Below are positions 9,329 to 16,658 of a stretch of DNA of 40,266 bases, piece after piece. Below the pieces are notes generated by a model that did no database searches, was not told the DNA's origin, and saw only the letters and a list, made by a program, of their open reading frames with translations. A program made the position numbers and the translations under genes. How positions within the stretch are numbered: the stretch's first letter is position 1; every line of letters starts with the position of its first letter. This DNA is from Cyanobacteria bacterium M_surface_10_m1_298 (lineage in GTDB: Bacteria; Cyanobacteriota; Cyanobacteriia; PCC-6307; Cyanobiaceae): positions 1 to 40,266 of the forward strand of contig VGPT01000010.1 of the NCBI GenBank assembly GCA_016882485.1, written 5' to 3'.

Positions 9329-9996
9329 CGAAGCACCCCGGGCGTTTCGTGGTGTGCGGCACCGACACCGATGTGGGCAAAACAGTGGTCAGCGCCCTGT
9401 TGGTGCAGGGCCTGGGGGCCCGCTACTGGAAACCGGTGCAGTGCGGCCTGGAGCAGGGTGAAGGGGACCGCGATCGCGTTCAGCGCTGGCTGGAGCTGCC
9501 GGCGGAGCGGATCCTGCCCGAGGCCTATCGCTTCGAAGCACCCGTCTCCCCCCATTGGGCCAGCGCCCTGGAGGGCGCTGCGGCCATCGACCCCGAGCAA
9601 CTGAGCCTGCCGGCCTGCGACGGCCCTCTGGTGGTGGAAACAGCAGGGGGGCTGCTGGTGCCGCTGCGGCTGGATTTGCTGCAGATCGAGGTGTTGCAGC
9701 GCTGGGGGCTGCCGGTGCTGCTGGTGGCCCGCTCCGGCCTGGGGACCTTGAACCACACCCTGCTGTCGCTGGAAGCCCTCCGGCGGCGCACGATTCCTGT
9801 AGCGGGGGTGCTGCTCAACGGAGAGCCCCATCCCAATAACGCGAGCACCCTGGCGAGCCTGGGGGGCGTGCCGCTGTTGGGCTGCTTACCACCCCTGCCG
9901 CAGATCAACGCCGAGGCACTCGAGCGCCAATGGCAGGCCCTCGACTTGGCCCATAAGCTCAGGGCATCAGCGGCAGCCATCGCCAGTCAGCCATGA
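9325..9996 (+). CDS. bioD: Dethiobiotin synthetase
   Basis: BioD uses ATP and CO2 to close the ureido ring of 7,8-diaminononanoate, giving dethiobiotin. The 223-aa protein has the P-loop GTDTDVGKT with Lys19, the substrate block YWKPVQCG near residue 35, and the second magnesium/ATP block VVETAGGLLVPL, in which the family usually has VEGAGG; here the Gly after Glu is Thr. The ATG at 9325 overlaps the bioC stop as ATGA. The 3' end overlaps a 54-codon ORF in the same way. BioA, which makes its substrate, does not follow here, although it does in some relatives. Confidence 0.93.
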   Translation: MTKHPGRFVVCGTDTDVGKTVVSALLVQGLGARYWKPVQCGLEQGEGDRDRVQRWLELPAERILPEAYRFEAPVSPHWASALEGAAAIDPEQLSLPACDGPLVVETAGGLLVPLRLDLLQIEVLQRWGLPVLLVARSGLGTLNHTLLSLEALRRRTIPVAGVLLNGEPHPNNASTLASLGGVPLLGCLPPLPQINAEALERQWQALDLAHKLRASAAAIASQP

Positions 9997-10157
9997 AGTC
10001 TTCCCATCTGGCGGTGACCGCAGCCGTAGCAGCGCTTTGTGCCGGGATCCTGGTGCTCTTCACCGACATTGAACTGTCGGTGGTGCGCTGGTTCAACTGT
10101 GGCCCTTTCTCCACCCTCAGCGAGGACCAAAGCGAAGTCTGCAAGCGACAGCTCTAA
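9993..10157 (+). CDS. Small single-pass membrane protein after bioD, 54 aa
   Basis: The ATG at 9993 overlaps the bioD stop as ATGA, and the frame runs 54 codons to TAA at 10155-10157. The protein starts MKSSHLAVTAAVAALCAGIL, has one membrane helix (residues about 5-24), and then a short tail with two cysteines (FNCGPF and EVCKRQ) that would lie outside the membrane. I do not recognise a family. Overlap with bioD suggests translation from the biotin transcript, but nothing in the protein points to biotin chemistry. The last 4 bp overlap the 3' end of the gene on the other strand. Confidence 0.55.
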   Translation: MKSSHLAVTAAVAALCAGILVLFTDIELSVVRWFNCGPFSTLSEDQSEVCKRQL

Positions 10158-10447
10158 ATCTGCCGAGCCTTGATCGGACAGAAGCCGGTCAGCACCGAGA
10201 CGTTGTTTTCCGCCAGGGCCAGTGGCCAACCCTGGCGCAATTGATCGTGAATCTGCTCGATCTGGCGAGTGTTCCAGCCCCGGGCCTCGAGATGCACCCG
10301 CACGCTCTGCCACTGGCCTTCGGCGAACACTTCCGTGGCGCTCCAGGCCCGGGCGGCACGGGGTGCAGCCAAGTCCTGCGGCTGCAGAAAGCGGTTCGAC
10401 AGGCGTGGCTGCTGCCGGGAGTGTTGCGGGTGGGGATGGCGATCCAT
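10154..10447 (-). CDS. Unknown protein, 97 aa
   Basis: This soluble 97-residue protein has no recognised domain. The central part, residues about 35-75, looks like a folded helical unit (SATEVFAEGQWQSVRVHLEA then GWNTRQIEQIHDQLRQG), and the N-terminal 30 residues are rich in His, Gln and Arg and probably disordered. The ATG at 10447 is chosen; a TTG at 10462 would add five residues. It lies 59 bp after the DUF3143 gene on the same strand, so it may be the last gene of the J-protein/DUF3143 transcript. Its stop overlaps the end of the 54-aa gene after bioD. Confidence 0.6.
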   Translation of the reverse strand: MDRHPHPQHSRQQPRLSNRFLQPQDLAAPRAARAWSATEVFAEGQWQSVRVHLEARGWNTRQIEQIHDQLRQGWPLALAENNVSVLTGFCPIKARQI

Positions 10448-10506
10448 CACACCTGATCTCAAGCTCGGGTTGGTTCCCCTCAGGATGGCGATGAACGGGC
10501 CATCTG

Positions 10507-10773
10507 TCAGGGTCCGGCGAGGATGGCCGATTCCACATCTGCGCGGCTGAGGCCATAAGGGAATTGACGCTGCACCAACGCCGGGCCTTCACCCCAGCGC
10601 ACACTCAGCTCCTCAACACCCAGTTCGATTTCGGCGCTCCAGCTGTTGGCCTGGAGATCCCAGAAGCAGGAATTGGGGCCCCGCTGCACCGCCCCCAGAT
10701 CAGCCAGCCAACCCTCCAAGCTGGGCAATGGGTGGTTGTAGAGCGGCATCTGGGGCGAGGGCAGATCCGACAT
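10507..10773 (-). CDS. DUF3143 family protein
   Basis: The 88-aa protein carries the cyanobacterial DUF3143 pattern: the N-terminal [19 protein letters not shown] and a C-terminal half with WGEGPALVQRQFPYGLSRADVESAI. The function is not known. ATG at 10773 is chosen; ATG at 10749 would start exactly at MPLYNHPLP. With either start the gene overlaps the end of the upstream J-domain gene by 50-74 nt in another frame, so its translation is probably coupled to that gene. There are no cysteines for metal binding beyond one in SCFWD and no membrane segment. A role with the J-protein is an inference from position only. Confidence 0.8.
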   Translation of the reverse strand: MSDLPSPQMPLYNHPLPSLEGWLADLGAVQRGPNSCFWDLQANSWSAEIELGVEELSVRWGEGPALVQRQFPYGLSRADVESAILAGP

Positions 10774-11230
10774 CCACACCAACGGACTGAGAAGTGCCGT
10801 CAGTCTGCCCACCGGTCAGAAGCCAGCTGGGAGGCTTCAAGAACTCGGCACCGCGGGACCAGGCCAAGCCCACGCCGAGCACCAAGCTGAAGGCCACCGC
10901 CAAGGCCAACAGCAACAGGGCGAACCACTCCCCACCGGAAAGGGCACGACGCACGGGCACCGGTTTCACTGCAGCAGCAGGGGCGGCGGATACACGCTTG
11001 GCCGGTTGCACCGCCCTCAGGGTGGCGTCATAGCTGCGGCGCCGCTCGGGATCGCTGAGGGTCAGGTAGGCGAGCTGAACCCGACGGAACGCCTCGCGGG
11101 CCTCAGCTTCCGGCAACTCGGTGGTATCTGGGTGGTAGCGCTTGCTCAGGCTACGGAAGGCCTGGCGCAGCTCCTGGCTGGTGGCCTCAGGCGTGATGCT
11201 CAGCAGCTCGTAGTGATTGGCAGCTGCCAC
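10700..11230 (-). CDS. Membrane-anchored J-domain (DnaJ-like) protein
   Basis: Residues about 5-65 form a J domain: [20 protein letters not shown], then KRYHPDT with the intact HPD motif that stimulates Hsp70, then [16 protein letters not shown]. One membrane helix follows (residues about 108-130, in [19 protein letters not shown]), then a short tail. There is no Gly/Phe, zinc-finger or substrate-binding domain, so this is a class C J-protein that would bring DnaK to a membrane. The open frame runs far upstream, but the GTG at 11230 gives [10 protein letters not shown], a normal start. It diverges from rsmG with 40 bp between starts and overlaps the DUF3143 gene. Confidence 0.85.
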   Translation of the reverse strand: MAAANHYELLSITPEATSQELRQAFRSLSKRYHPDTTELPEAEAREAFRRVQLAYLTLSDPERRRSYDATLRAVQPAKRVSAAPAAAVKPVPVRRALSGGEWFALLLLALAVAFSLVLGVGLAWSRGAEFLKPPSWLLTGGQTDGTSQSVGVDVGSALAPDAALQPPIAQLGGLAG

Positions 11231-11270
11231 CAGTCGGCACCGGGTCTGGGGGATCCTAGAGAGGTTGCCA

Positions 11271-12023
11271 ATGTCAGCCGCGGGGATGCCAGCTCCGGAG
11301 CAAGCACTGTGGGAGGCCCTGGGCTGGAGTCCCAGCACAGGGCAACTGGAGCTGTTGCACCAGCTGCAAGCCGAACTGCGCCACTGGAACAGCCGCGTGA
11401 ATCTGACGCGGCTGGTGGAAGGTGATGACTTCTGGATCACCCAGGTGTTCGACAGCCTGTGGCCCCTGGTGCCGCGTCTGCTCAAGAACCCCGAAGCTCC
11501 GCTGCGCTGCATCGACGTCGGTACCGGCGGCGGCTTCCCTGGCCTGGCGGTGGCCATCGCCCTGCCCCAGGCCCAGCTCACCTTGGTGGATTCCGTGGGC
11601 CGCAAAACCCAGGCGGTGCAAGCCATGGCCCAGGCCCTGGGCCTGCAGGATCGAGTGGAACTGCGCTGTGAGCGCATTGAGGTGACAGGCCGCCAAAAGC
11701 GCTGCCGCGGCCAGTTCGATCTGGCCATGGCACGGGCGGTGGCTGCGGCGCCCGTGGTGGCGGAATACCTCGTTCCTCTGCTGGCCGAGGGAGGGGAAGC
11801 CCTGCTCTATCGCGGCCAATGGAACAGCAGCGATCAAGGCGACCTGGAGGCCGCGATCACCCCGTTAAAGGCCACGATCGCGAGCCTGGATCAGCGGGAT
11901 CTGCCCGGGGGCCGCGGACAGCGCACGGCGATTGTGTTGCGCAGCCTGGAGCCTTGCCCAAAGACCTACCCGAGGGCAGTTGGCATCCCCAGCAAATTCC
12001 CGCTGGCGGGAGGAGGCGACTAA
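11271..12023 (+). CDS. rsmG: 16S rRNA m7G527 methyltransferase RsmG
   Basis: RsmG (GidB) makes 7-methylguanosine at position 527 in the 530 loop of 16S rRNA. The 250-aa protein has the SAM motif [16 protein letters not shown], the block [13 protein letters not shown], and VELRCERIE, all typical of the family. The N-terminal part shows [11 protein letters not shown], the usual lead-in. ATG at 11271 is chosen, with ATG at 11286 as an alternative. The C-terminus is about 20 residues longer than some homologues and ends FPLAGGGD. It diverges from the J-domain gene and converges on the aldo/keto reductase gene with a 32-bp gap. Confidence 0.95.
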   Translation: MSAAGMPAPEQALWEALGWSPSTGQLELLHQLQAELRHWNSRVNLTRLVEGDDFWITQVFDSLWPLVPRLLKNPEAPLRCIDVGTGGGFPGLAVAIALPQAQLTLVDSVGRKTQAVQAMAQALGLQDRVELRCERIEVTGRQKRCRGQFDLAMARAVAAAPVVAEYLVPLLAEGGEALLYRGQWNSSDQGDLEAAITPLKATIASLDQRDLPGGRGQRTAIVLRSLEPCPKTYPRAVGIPSKFPLAGGGD

Positions 12024-12055
12024 GGAGCGGAGTCAGTTGGGGCTTTGGGCAGCGC

Positions 12056-13255
12056 TCAGTTCTGCATCAGTCGCTGGCCAGAGCCACCTCCGACCCGGCT
12101 GCGCAACTGCCGCAGCAACGGCGGGATCTGCTCGGCCCACGGACTGTCCTGCAACACCGACAGCAGCTGTGCTTCATCCACCTGCCGATCGAGGGCATCG
12201 GCGTTGGCGCCGGGGAACCAATGGCTACCGGCTCCGAGCAGTCCGTAGCGCGCGCGGGCGTAACCCTGAAGATCCCAACCCTCCACGAGGTTGTGCAGCC
12301 ACAGCAAGGTGGGCAGATTGATCTGTCCGGGGGTGTCCTGCCAGGCCGGAAGCCCCTGCTGCCAGCTGCTGAGCCAGGCATCGCCGAGGGCCTCGCGCCG
12401 TGCCTGCTCCAGTCGGCGAACGATCGGAGGCAACAGCTGGTGGGCCTGCGGCAAGAGCGCAACGGCCTGGAGGTGCAGATCCAGATCCGTGGGCTTGGCC
12501 GCTCCCACGCTGATGGTGTGAATCCCTGGGGCGCTGAGGCAGAACAGATCGTTGAACACGATCGGATGCAGCGGTGCACAGAGCTCCAGCAGGCGCTCCG
12601 GCGGACTGTGCAGATGGCCGCCCTTGTCGGTGGGGCTGATGATGAACACCCCCATGTCATGGGCCACCGCCGCATCGATCGCTGGTCGGTTGTCCTGGCG
12701 GATGAAATACCAGTGCAGGTTGACGTAGTCGAAGGCATCACTCTCGATGGCCCGCAGAATCAGATCCAGCGGGCCGTGGGTGGAGAAGCCCACGGAGCCA
12801 ACGCGGCCCTCGGCCTGCCAGCGGCGTACCACCTCGAGGCAGCCCCCGGGCTGGAGGGTCTGATCCAGGTGCTCGGGAAGATTGAGGCCATGGATCGCCA
12901 GCAGATCGACGCGATCCACCTCCAGCCGCTCGAAGCTCAATCTCAGCTCGGCTTCGAAAGCAGCGCTGTCGGCCTGAGGCGGCACCTTGGTCTGCAGGAT
13001 GCGCTGGGGATCGGGCACCTGGGGCAGCAACCAACCCAGCTGGCGCTCGGAGCTGCCGTAGTGGCGAGCGGTTTCGATGTGATGAAACCCGCAGGCCACG
13101 GCCCGCTCCAAGGTGTTGCGCAGATTGTTTTGGCTGTCTGCACTGATCTGATCAGCCGGCAGGTCACTCCAGCTCTGCTGAAAGCGCATGCCCCCCAGGG
13201 AAAGCAGCGGCATGGCCAGCTCGGTGCGGCCAAAGCGACGCGTCGGCAACACCAC
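12056..13255 (-). CDS. Aldo/keto reductase with a cysteine-free C-terminal domain
   Basis: The 399-aa protein has an aldo/keto reductase barrel. The tetrad positions read Glu61 (IETARHYG), Tyr66, Lys90 (LQTKVP) and His122 (AIHGLN); the first is normally Asp. The C-terminal 110 residues resemble the region that in COG1453-type reductases holds a ferredoxin-like unit (...DTPGQINLPTLLWL... then RYGLLGAGSHWFPGANA...), but no cysteine remains there. The start is GTG at 13255 and overlaps the ferredoxin stop by one base (TAGTG). Substrate and cofactor are unknown. The tight link to the ferredoxin gene suggests the two proteins work together; that part is inference. Confidence 0.88.
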   Translation of the reverse strand: MVLPTRRFGRTELAMPLLSLGGMRFQQSWSDLPADQISADSQNNLRNTLERAVACGFHHIETARHYGSSERQLGWLLPQVPDPQRILQTKVPPQADSAAFEAELRLSFERLEVDRVDLLAIHGLNLPEHLDQTLQPGGCLEVVRRWQAEGRVGSVGFSTHGPLDLILRAIESDAFDYVNLHWYFIRQDNRPAIDAAVAHDMGVFIISPTDKGGHLHSPPERLLELCAPLHPIVFNDLFCLSAPGIHTISVGAAKPTDLDLHLQAVALLPQAHQLLPPIVRRLEQARREALGDAWLSSWQQGLPAWQDTPGQINLPTLLWLHNLVEGWDLQGYARARYGLLGAGSHWFPGANADALDRQVDEAQLLSVLQDSPWAEQIPPLLRQLRSRVGGGSGQRLMQN

Positions 13256-13653
13256 TAGGAGCCCTCACGGCGCGGCAGCGTGCGGCGCGCCCGCACCGGC
13301 GATGGCAATCCCAGGGGCTGGAGTTCCTGCTGCAGGGTCTGCTCCTGCAACGCCGGCAGCTCTTCGTAGCTCACCCAGTGAATGCAATCGACCGGGCAGG
13401 TCTCGATCGCCTCCTGAATGGTCTCGGTGCTGTCTCCGTCCTGCCGGATCGCCCGGGAGCGGCCCCAATCCGCCTCGACCACAAACGTGTTGGAGGCGAC
13501 ATGGGCGCAGTAGCGGCAACCGATGCAAACCACCTCATCGACCCAGACCGCTTTCTGCCGGAGGGATCCGCCGAGCACAGGCTCCCGACCGCTGCGGGGA
13601 ACTGCAGCGGAAGCGGAAGCCGTGAAGGCTGCTGCAGGATCGTGGGATGCCAT
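13255..13653 (-). CDS. 4Fe-4S ferredoxin-type protein
   Basis: The 132-aa protein has a single 4Fe-4S fold. Cys43, Cys46 and Cys49 (CIGCRYC) and Cys86 (CPVDC) are the expected ligands; Cys90 is additional. The N-terminal 35 residues are Ala/Ser-rich and the last 30 basic and Pro-rich, so both ends are probably flexible. The middle holds HVASNTFVVEADWGRSRAI, a usual separation between the two cysteine groups in cyanobacterial members. It is an electron carrier in the cytoplasm or stroma-like space; its partner is unknown. It lies 23 bp after ycf35 and overlaps the aldo/keto reductase start by one base. Confidence 0.92.
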   Translation of the reverse strand: MASHDPAAAFTASASAAVPRSGREPVLGGSLRQKAVWVDEVVCIGCRYCAHVASNTFVVEADWGRSRAIRQDGDSTETIQEAIETCPVDCIHWVSYEELPALQEQTLQQELQPLGLPSPVRARRTLPRREGS

Positions 13654-13676
13654 CCCTCAGGAGGCGCGGATGGAGC

Positions 13677-14069
13677 TCAGCCGTCCCAGCGGGTCACCAC
13701 CAGCTCGATCGTTCCGTCTTGTTCCTGCCGCTGCTCGCTCACCTGAAACCCCTCCTGGGCGGAGGCGGCGAGGATGCTGCGCAGTGCATAACGCTGGGTG
13801 AGCTTGGCGAGGAAACGCTCCACGGGGATCGGCTGACTCCAGAGATCCAGGTCGGCCACCAGCTCGTAGCTGCCGGAGGCGGCATTCCAACGGAAGCCCA
13901 GGTCACCGGAGCCCTCTGCCGGCACGGTGAGATCGGCCGTCACGGTCTGGCCGCGGTAGCCCCGCACGGGCTTAGCCGCTTCGCTGGGGGTGTGGCCCAG
14001 GTCTTTGAGGGCATCGATCAGAGCGGTGCGATCGCGCAGTTCCGTTTTGACGGTGCTGAAGTGCGACAT
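13677..14069 (-). CDS. ycf35: Ycf35 / DUF1257 family protein
   Basis: This is the 130-aa protein conserved in cyanobacteria and some plastids as Ycf35. The start MSHFSTVKTELRDRTALIDALKDLG and the block GYRGQTVTADLTV match the family. A middle part with LGFRWNAASGSYELVADL and a tail RYALRSILAASAQEGF are also typical. Its function is not established. There are no membrane segments and no cysteines. The ATG overlaps the stop of the upstream DUF2997 gene by one base (TGATG), so the two are translationally coupled. The ferredoxin gene follows after 23 bp; Ycf35, DUF2997 and such a ferredoxin often travel together in cyanobacteria. Confidence 0.93.
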   Translation of the reverse strand: MSHFSTVKTELRDRTALIDALKDLGHTPSEAAKPVRGYRGQTVTADLTVPAEGSGDLGFRWNAASGSYELVADLDLWSQPIPVERFLAKLTQRYALRSILAASAQEGFQVSEQRQEQDGTIELVVTRWDG

Positions 14070-14281
14070 CAGGAGACCTGGGACGAAAGGGTCTGCTCAG
14101 GCTTCAGCGCATTGGGCTGGCCTTGGAAGGCATCTGAGGTGGGCTGGCGCTGTTGCACGACGCCCAGCTTCGACTCGATGCGTTCGGTGAGCTGCTCACA
14201 GCCGCTTCCCGTGATGCCCTCAACGATCTCTTCGACGCGGCCATCCGGCCGAATGCGAAAGCGAATCGTTTGCTGAGCCAT
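14069..14281 (-). CDS. DUF2997 family protein
   Basis: The 70-aa protein begins MAQQTIRFRIRPDGRVEEIVEGITGSGCEQLTERIE in the pattern of DUF2997, a small family found next to ycf35. One cysteine in the GSGCEQLT block is the conserved one. The last 25 residues are polar and look disordered. The function is unknown. It is the first gene of the DUF2997-ycf35-ferredoxin-reductase group and shares one base with ycf35. ATG at 14281 is the only sensible start. The 66 bp before it separate this group from the end of the HEAT-repeat gene, which is on the same strand. Confidence 0.9.
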   Translation of the reverse strand: MAQQTIRFRIRPDGRVEEIVEGITGSGCEQLTERIESKLGVVQQRQPTSDAFQGQPNALKPEQTLSSQVS

Positions 14282-14347
14282 CCCGGGGGTCGGACGGTGT
14301 TCGGGGATGCTAGCGGCGTCGACTGTGGGCTGACTGACCGGGTGCGA

Positions 14348-15148
14348 TCAAGTCAACAGGCCCTCATCCACGAGGGTTTGCAGACGCTCCAACACCAAGG
14401 GATTCTCCAACTGCTCGAGGGCGAGTCGCGCCTCATCGCGAACCGCCAGATCCAGGTCCTGCAACATGGCGTTGATCAGGGCCTCCACCACCTCCTTCTG
14501 GCGGGGCTCCACCAAATCCCCATAGAGACGGCCGAGGGACCAGGCGCTGTTACTGCGCACGACCGGCTCGCTGTCGATGCGCAGGGAGAGCAGCAACTGC
14601 CCGGCCGCCTGATCAGCCTTGGCCAAGCCCGTGGCTCCGGCATCGGCGAGGGAGCTCGCGGCCCACAGGCGCACCGCGGCGATATCGGTCTCCAATGCCC
14701 GGATCAACGGGTTCATCACCGGGGCATCCGGGTAGCTGCTGAGACTCCAGGCCACGGCCTTGCGCACGTAGCCGTTGCTGTCGTTCTGCAGCAACGCCAG
14801 GAGCGGAGAGAGGGCCTGCAGATCGGGATTGCGGCCGAGGGCGTAGACCGCACTCATCCGAATGATTGGGCAGCTGGCCTCCAACAGAGGCAACAACTTG
14901 GCGGGGGCGCGGTGATCGCGGTGTTCACAGAAGATGCGCAGGCCCTGCATGCGCTCGTCATGGCTGCCCTCCAGCAGGGTGAGGCCCAGATCGCATTCAG
15001 CGGCCACATCGGCGGCCTCCGCTTCAGCGGCATCGAGCTCATCGAGGGGATCGCCCAACAGCTCCTCGGCCAGCTCCCGGGCGAGCATCTCCGGATCCAG
15101 GGCCAGTTCAGCCGGGCTTTGCGAGGACTCGGGGAATGGGCCTGTCAT
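14348..15148 (-). CDS. HEAT-repeat protein
   Basis: This 266-aa protein is built mostly of HEAT/PBS-lyase-like repeats (residues about 60-260). Successive helical repeats can be seen in SCPIIRMSAVYALGRN, DSNGYVRKAVAWSLSS, DIAAVRLWAASSLAD and DSEPVVRSNSAWSLGR. The N-terminal 55 residues are acidic. Such proteins are scaffolds; in cyanobacteria relatives include phycobilin lyases and photosystem-related factors, but no catalytic role can be read here because no lyase-specific signature is evident to me. ATG at 15148 is chosen. The gene follows a 41-codon membrane-protein gene by 38 bp on the same strand. Confidence 0.88.
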   Translation of the reverse strand: MTGPFPESSQSPAELALDPEMLARELAEELLGDPLDELDAAEAEAADVAAECDLGLTLLEGSHDERMQGLRIFCEHRDHRAPAKLLPLLEASCPIIRMSAVYALGRNPDLQALSPLLALLQNDSNGYVRKAVAWSLSSYPDAPVMNPLIRALETDIAAVRLWAASSLADAGATGLAKADQAAGQLLLSLRIDSEPVVRSNSAWSLGRLYGDLVEPRQKEVVEALINAMLQDLDLAVRDEARLALEQLENPLVLERLQTLVDEGLLT

Positions 15149-15186
15149 GCCGGGGATCGTAGGGGCGTGGGCCGAAGCGCTCTCCT

Positions 15187-15312
15187 TCAGCTGATCGGTG
15201 CGGGAGCCGACATATCACCCGGCAGCCAGATGCGGGCGCTCACGGCAAACAGGGCCAGGCCAAACAGCAACACGATGGCCGCTGGAAGCAGGGTGGAACG
15301 AAAGAACTGCAT
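15187..15312 (-). CDS. Small single-pass membrane protein, 41 aa
   Basis: An ATG at 15312 gives a 41-residue protein starting MQFFRSTLLPAAIVLLFGLAL, with one membrane helix (residues about 7-27) and a short polar tail ending APAPIS. A longer frame reaches 15387 but its extra 25 residues are polar and unlike a membrane protein start. I do not recognise the family. Size and layout resemble small subunits of photosynthetic or NDH complexes, but I cannot assign it. It lies 38 bp upstream of the HEAT-repeat gene and diverges from the MFS gene with 77 bp between starts. Confidence 0.5.
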   Translation of the reverse strand: MQFFRSTLLPAAIVLLFGLALFAVSARIWLPGDMSAPAPIS

Positions 15313-15389
15313 GACCTGAGCCTGGTGTTGTCTTGATTCTGCAGATCTGGCGGCCCGCATTAGCGTGCCGCCATCCGGATTCCGCACCG

Positions 15390-16658
15390 ATGCGCACGGC
15401 CAACGGCACCGCCCGTCGCCTGGTGGCGGTCGCGGCCGAGGGGGTGGCCAGCGGCACGCCCTACATGGTGGGCACCAAGCTCCTGCAGGGATGGCTCACG
15501 GCCACAGGGGTACCGCTTGGGTTGATTGGCCTGCTGGCCTACGCCGAGCTGCCCTACACCTTGAAAATGCTGTGGGCTCCGGCCCTGGATCGCTGGCCGA
15601 TCCCCTGGCCGGATCGTCGGCGGGGCTGGTTGCTGCTGCTGCAGCTGGTGCTGGTGGTGGTGATCGGGTCCATGAGCCTGCTGCGACCGGGGCCAGAACC
15701 CGCCCGGCTGACGGCCATCGGCGTGATGGCTCTCGTGTTGGCGCTAGTCAGTGCCACCCAGGACATCGTGGTGGATGCCTACCGCACGGATCTGCTACCG
15801 GAGTCGGAGCGGGGCGCCGGTGCCGCCGCGACCAACCTCGGCTACCGCGGAGCGATGCTCGCTATCGGCGCCGGCGGCTTCATCCTGGCGGGGCGAACGG
15901 GCTGGCCCCTGGCGTTTGTGGGCTCTGCGGCCCTGATGCTGCTGGTGGTGCCGTTTACTCTCACAGCTCCCACTCTCCCCCCGATCCAACACCAGGTGAG
16001 CAGCCTGCGGCAGGCGGTGGTAGGTCCGGCCCGGGAATTTCTGCACCGCACCGGGCGTGGCCGGGCGGCGATGCTGCTGGCACTGGTGCTGCTCTACCGC
16101 TGGCCCGATGGGCTGCTGAATGTGATGGCGGTTCCGTTCCTGATTCAGAAAGGTTTCTCGCCGGAGCTGGTGGGATCGGTGTTGGCGGGCTGGGGGATCG
16201 GCGCCACGATCCTGGGCACGATCCTCGGCGGTCTGCTGTTCGGCCGGCTGGGCATGAACCGCTCCCTTTGGGTGTTTGCCCTGGTGGGCGCCGCCGGCAA
16301 CCTCTCCTATTGGGCCCTAGCCAGCTTCGATGGCGGTCTCACGGGGCTTCTGCTGGCGGTAGGCCTGGAAAACATCGGCGGCGGGCTGGTGGGAGCTGCC
16401 TTTGTGGCCCTGCTGATGAGCCTCTGCAATCCGCGCTTCTCCGCCACCCAATACGCCCTGCTCTCGGGGGTCTATGCACTGAGCCGTTCGGTGCTCTCAG
16501 GGCAGGCTGGGTTTGTCGCCGAAGGGGTGGGCTGGAGCAGCTTCTTCCTGCTCACGGTGGCCTCCTCACTGCCAGCTTTCCTGCTGATGCTCTGGATCAC
16601 CCCCTGGAATGGGGATGGGGCCAAGGGAGCCTTCGATCCCGCGCGCGACCTGACTTAA
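15390..16658 (+). CDS. AmpG-like MFS transporter
   Basis: The 422-aa protein is a 12-helix major facilitator, close to the AmpG/acetyl-CoA-transporter branch. Early motifs are [20 protein letters not shown] and [20 protein letters not shown], then [16 protein letters not shown], a block typical of AmpG-like permeases. The substrate could be a muropeptide, but that is not determined by the sequence. ATG at 15390 is preferred; the frame extends upstream to 15333 without a membrane segment or family match. Its TAA stop overlaps the rlmN stop on the other strand: both are read from the TTAA at 16655-16658. It diverges from a 41-aa membrane-protein gene. Confidence 0.88.
   Translation: MRTANGTARRLVAVAAEGVASGTPYMVGTKLLQGWLTATGVPLGLIGLLAYAELPYTLKMLWAPALDRWPIPWPDRRRGWLLLLQLVLVVVIGSMSLLRPGPEPARLTAIGVMALVLALVSATQDIVVDAYRTDLLPESERGAGAAATNLGYRGAMLAIGAGGFILAGRTGWPLAFVGSAALMLLVVPFTLTAPTLPPIQHQVSSLRQAVVGPAREFLHRTGRGRAAMLLALVLLYRWPDGLLNVMAVPFLIQKGFSPELVGSVLAGWGIGATILGTILGGLLFGRLGMNRSLWVFALVGAAGNLSYWALASFDGGLTGLLLAVGLENIGGGLVGAAFVALLMSLCNPRFSATQYALLSGVYALSRSVLSGQAGFVAEGVGWSSFFLLTVASSLPAFLLMLWITPWNGDGAKGAFDPARDLT

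Noticed and set aside
11231-11728. Long N-terminal extension of the J-domain gene
   Set aside because: It is antisense to rsmG and unlike any J-protein leader; the GTG at 11230 starts just before the J domain.
11819-13258. A 479-codon open frame antisense to the aldo/keto reductase
   Set aside because: The reductase has clear motifs on the minus strand; the opposite frame has no recognisable domain.
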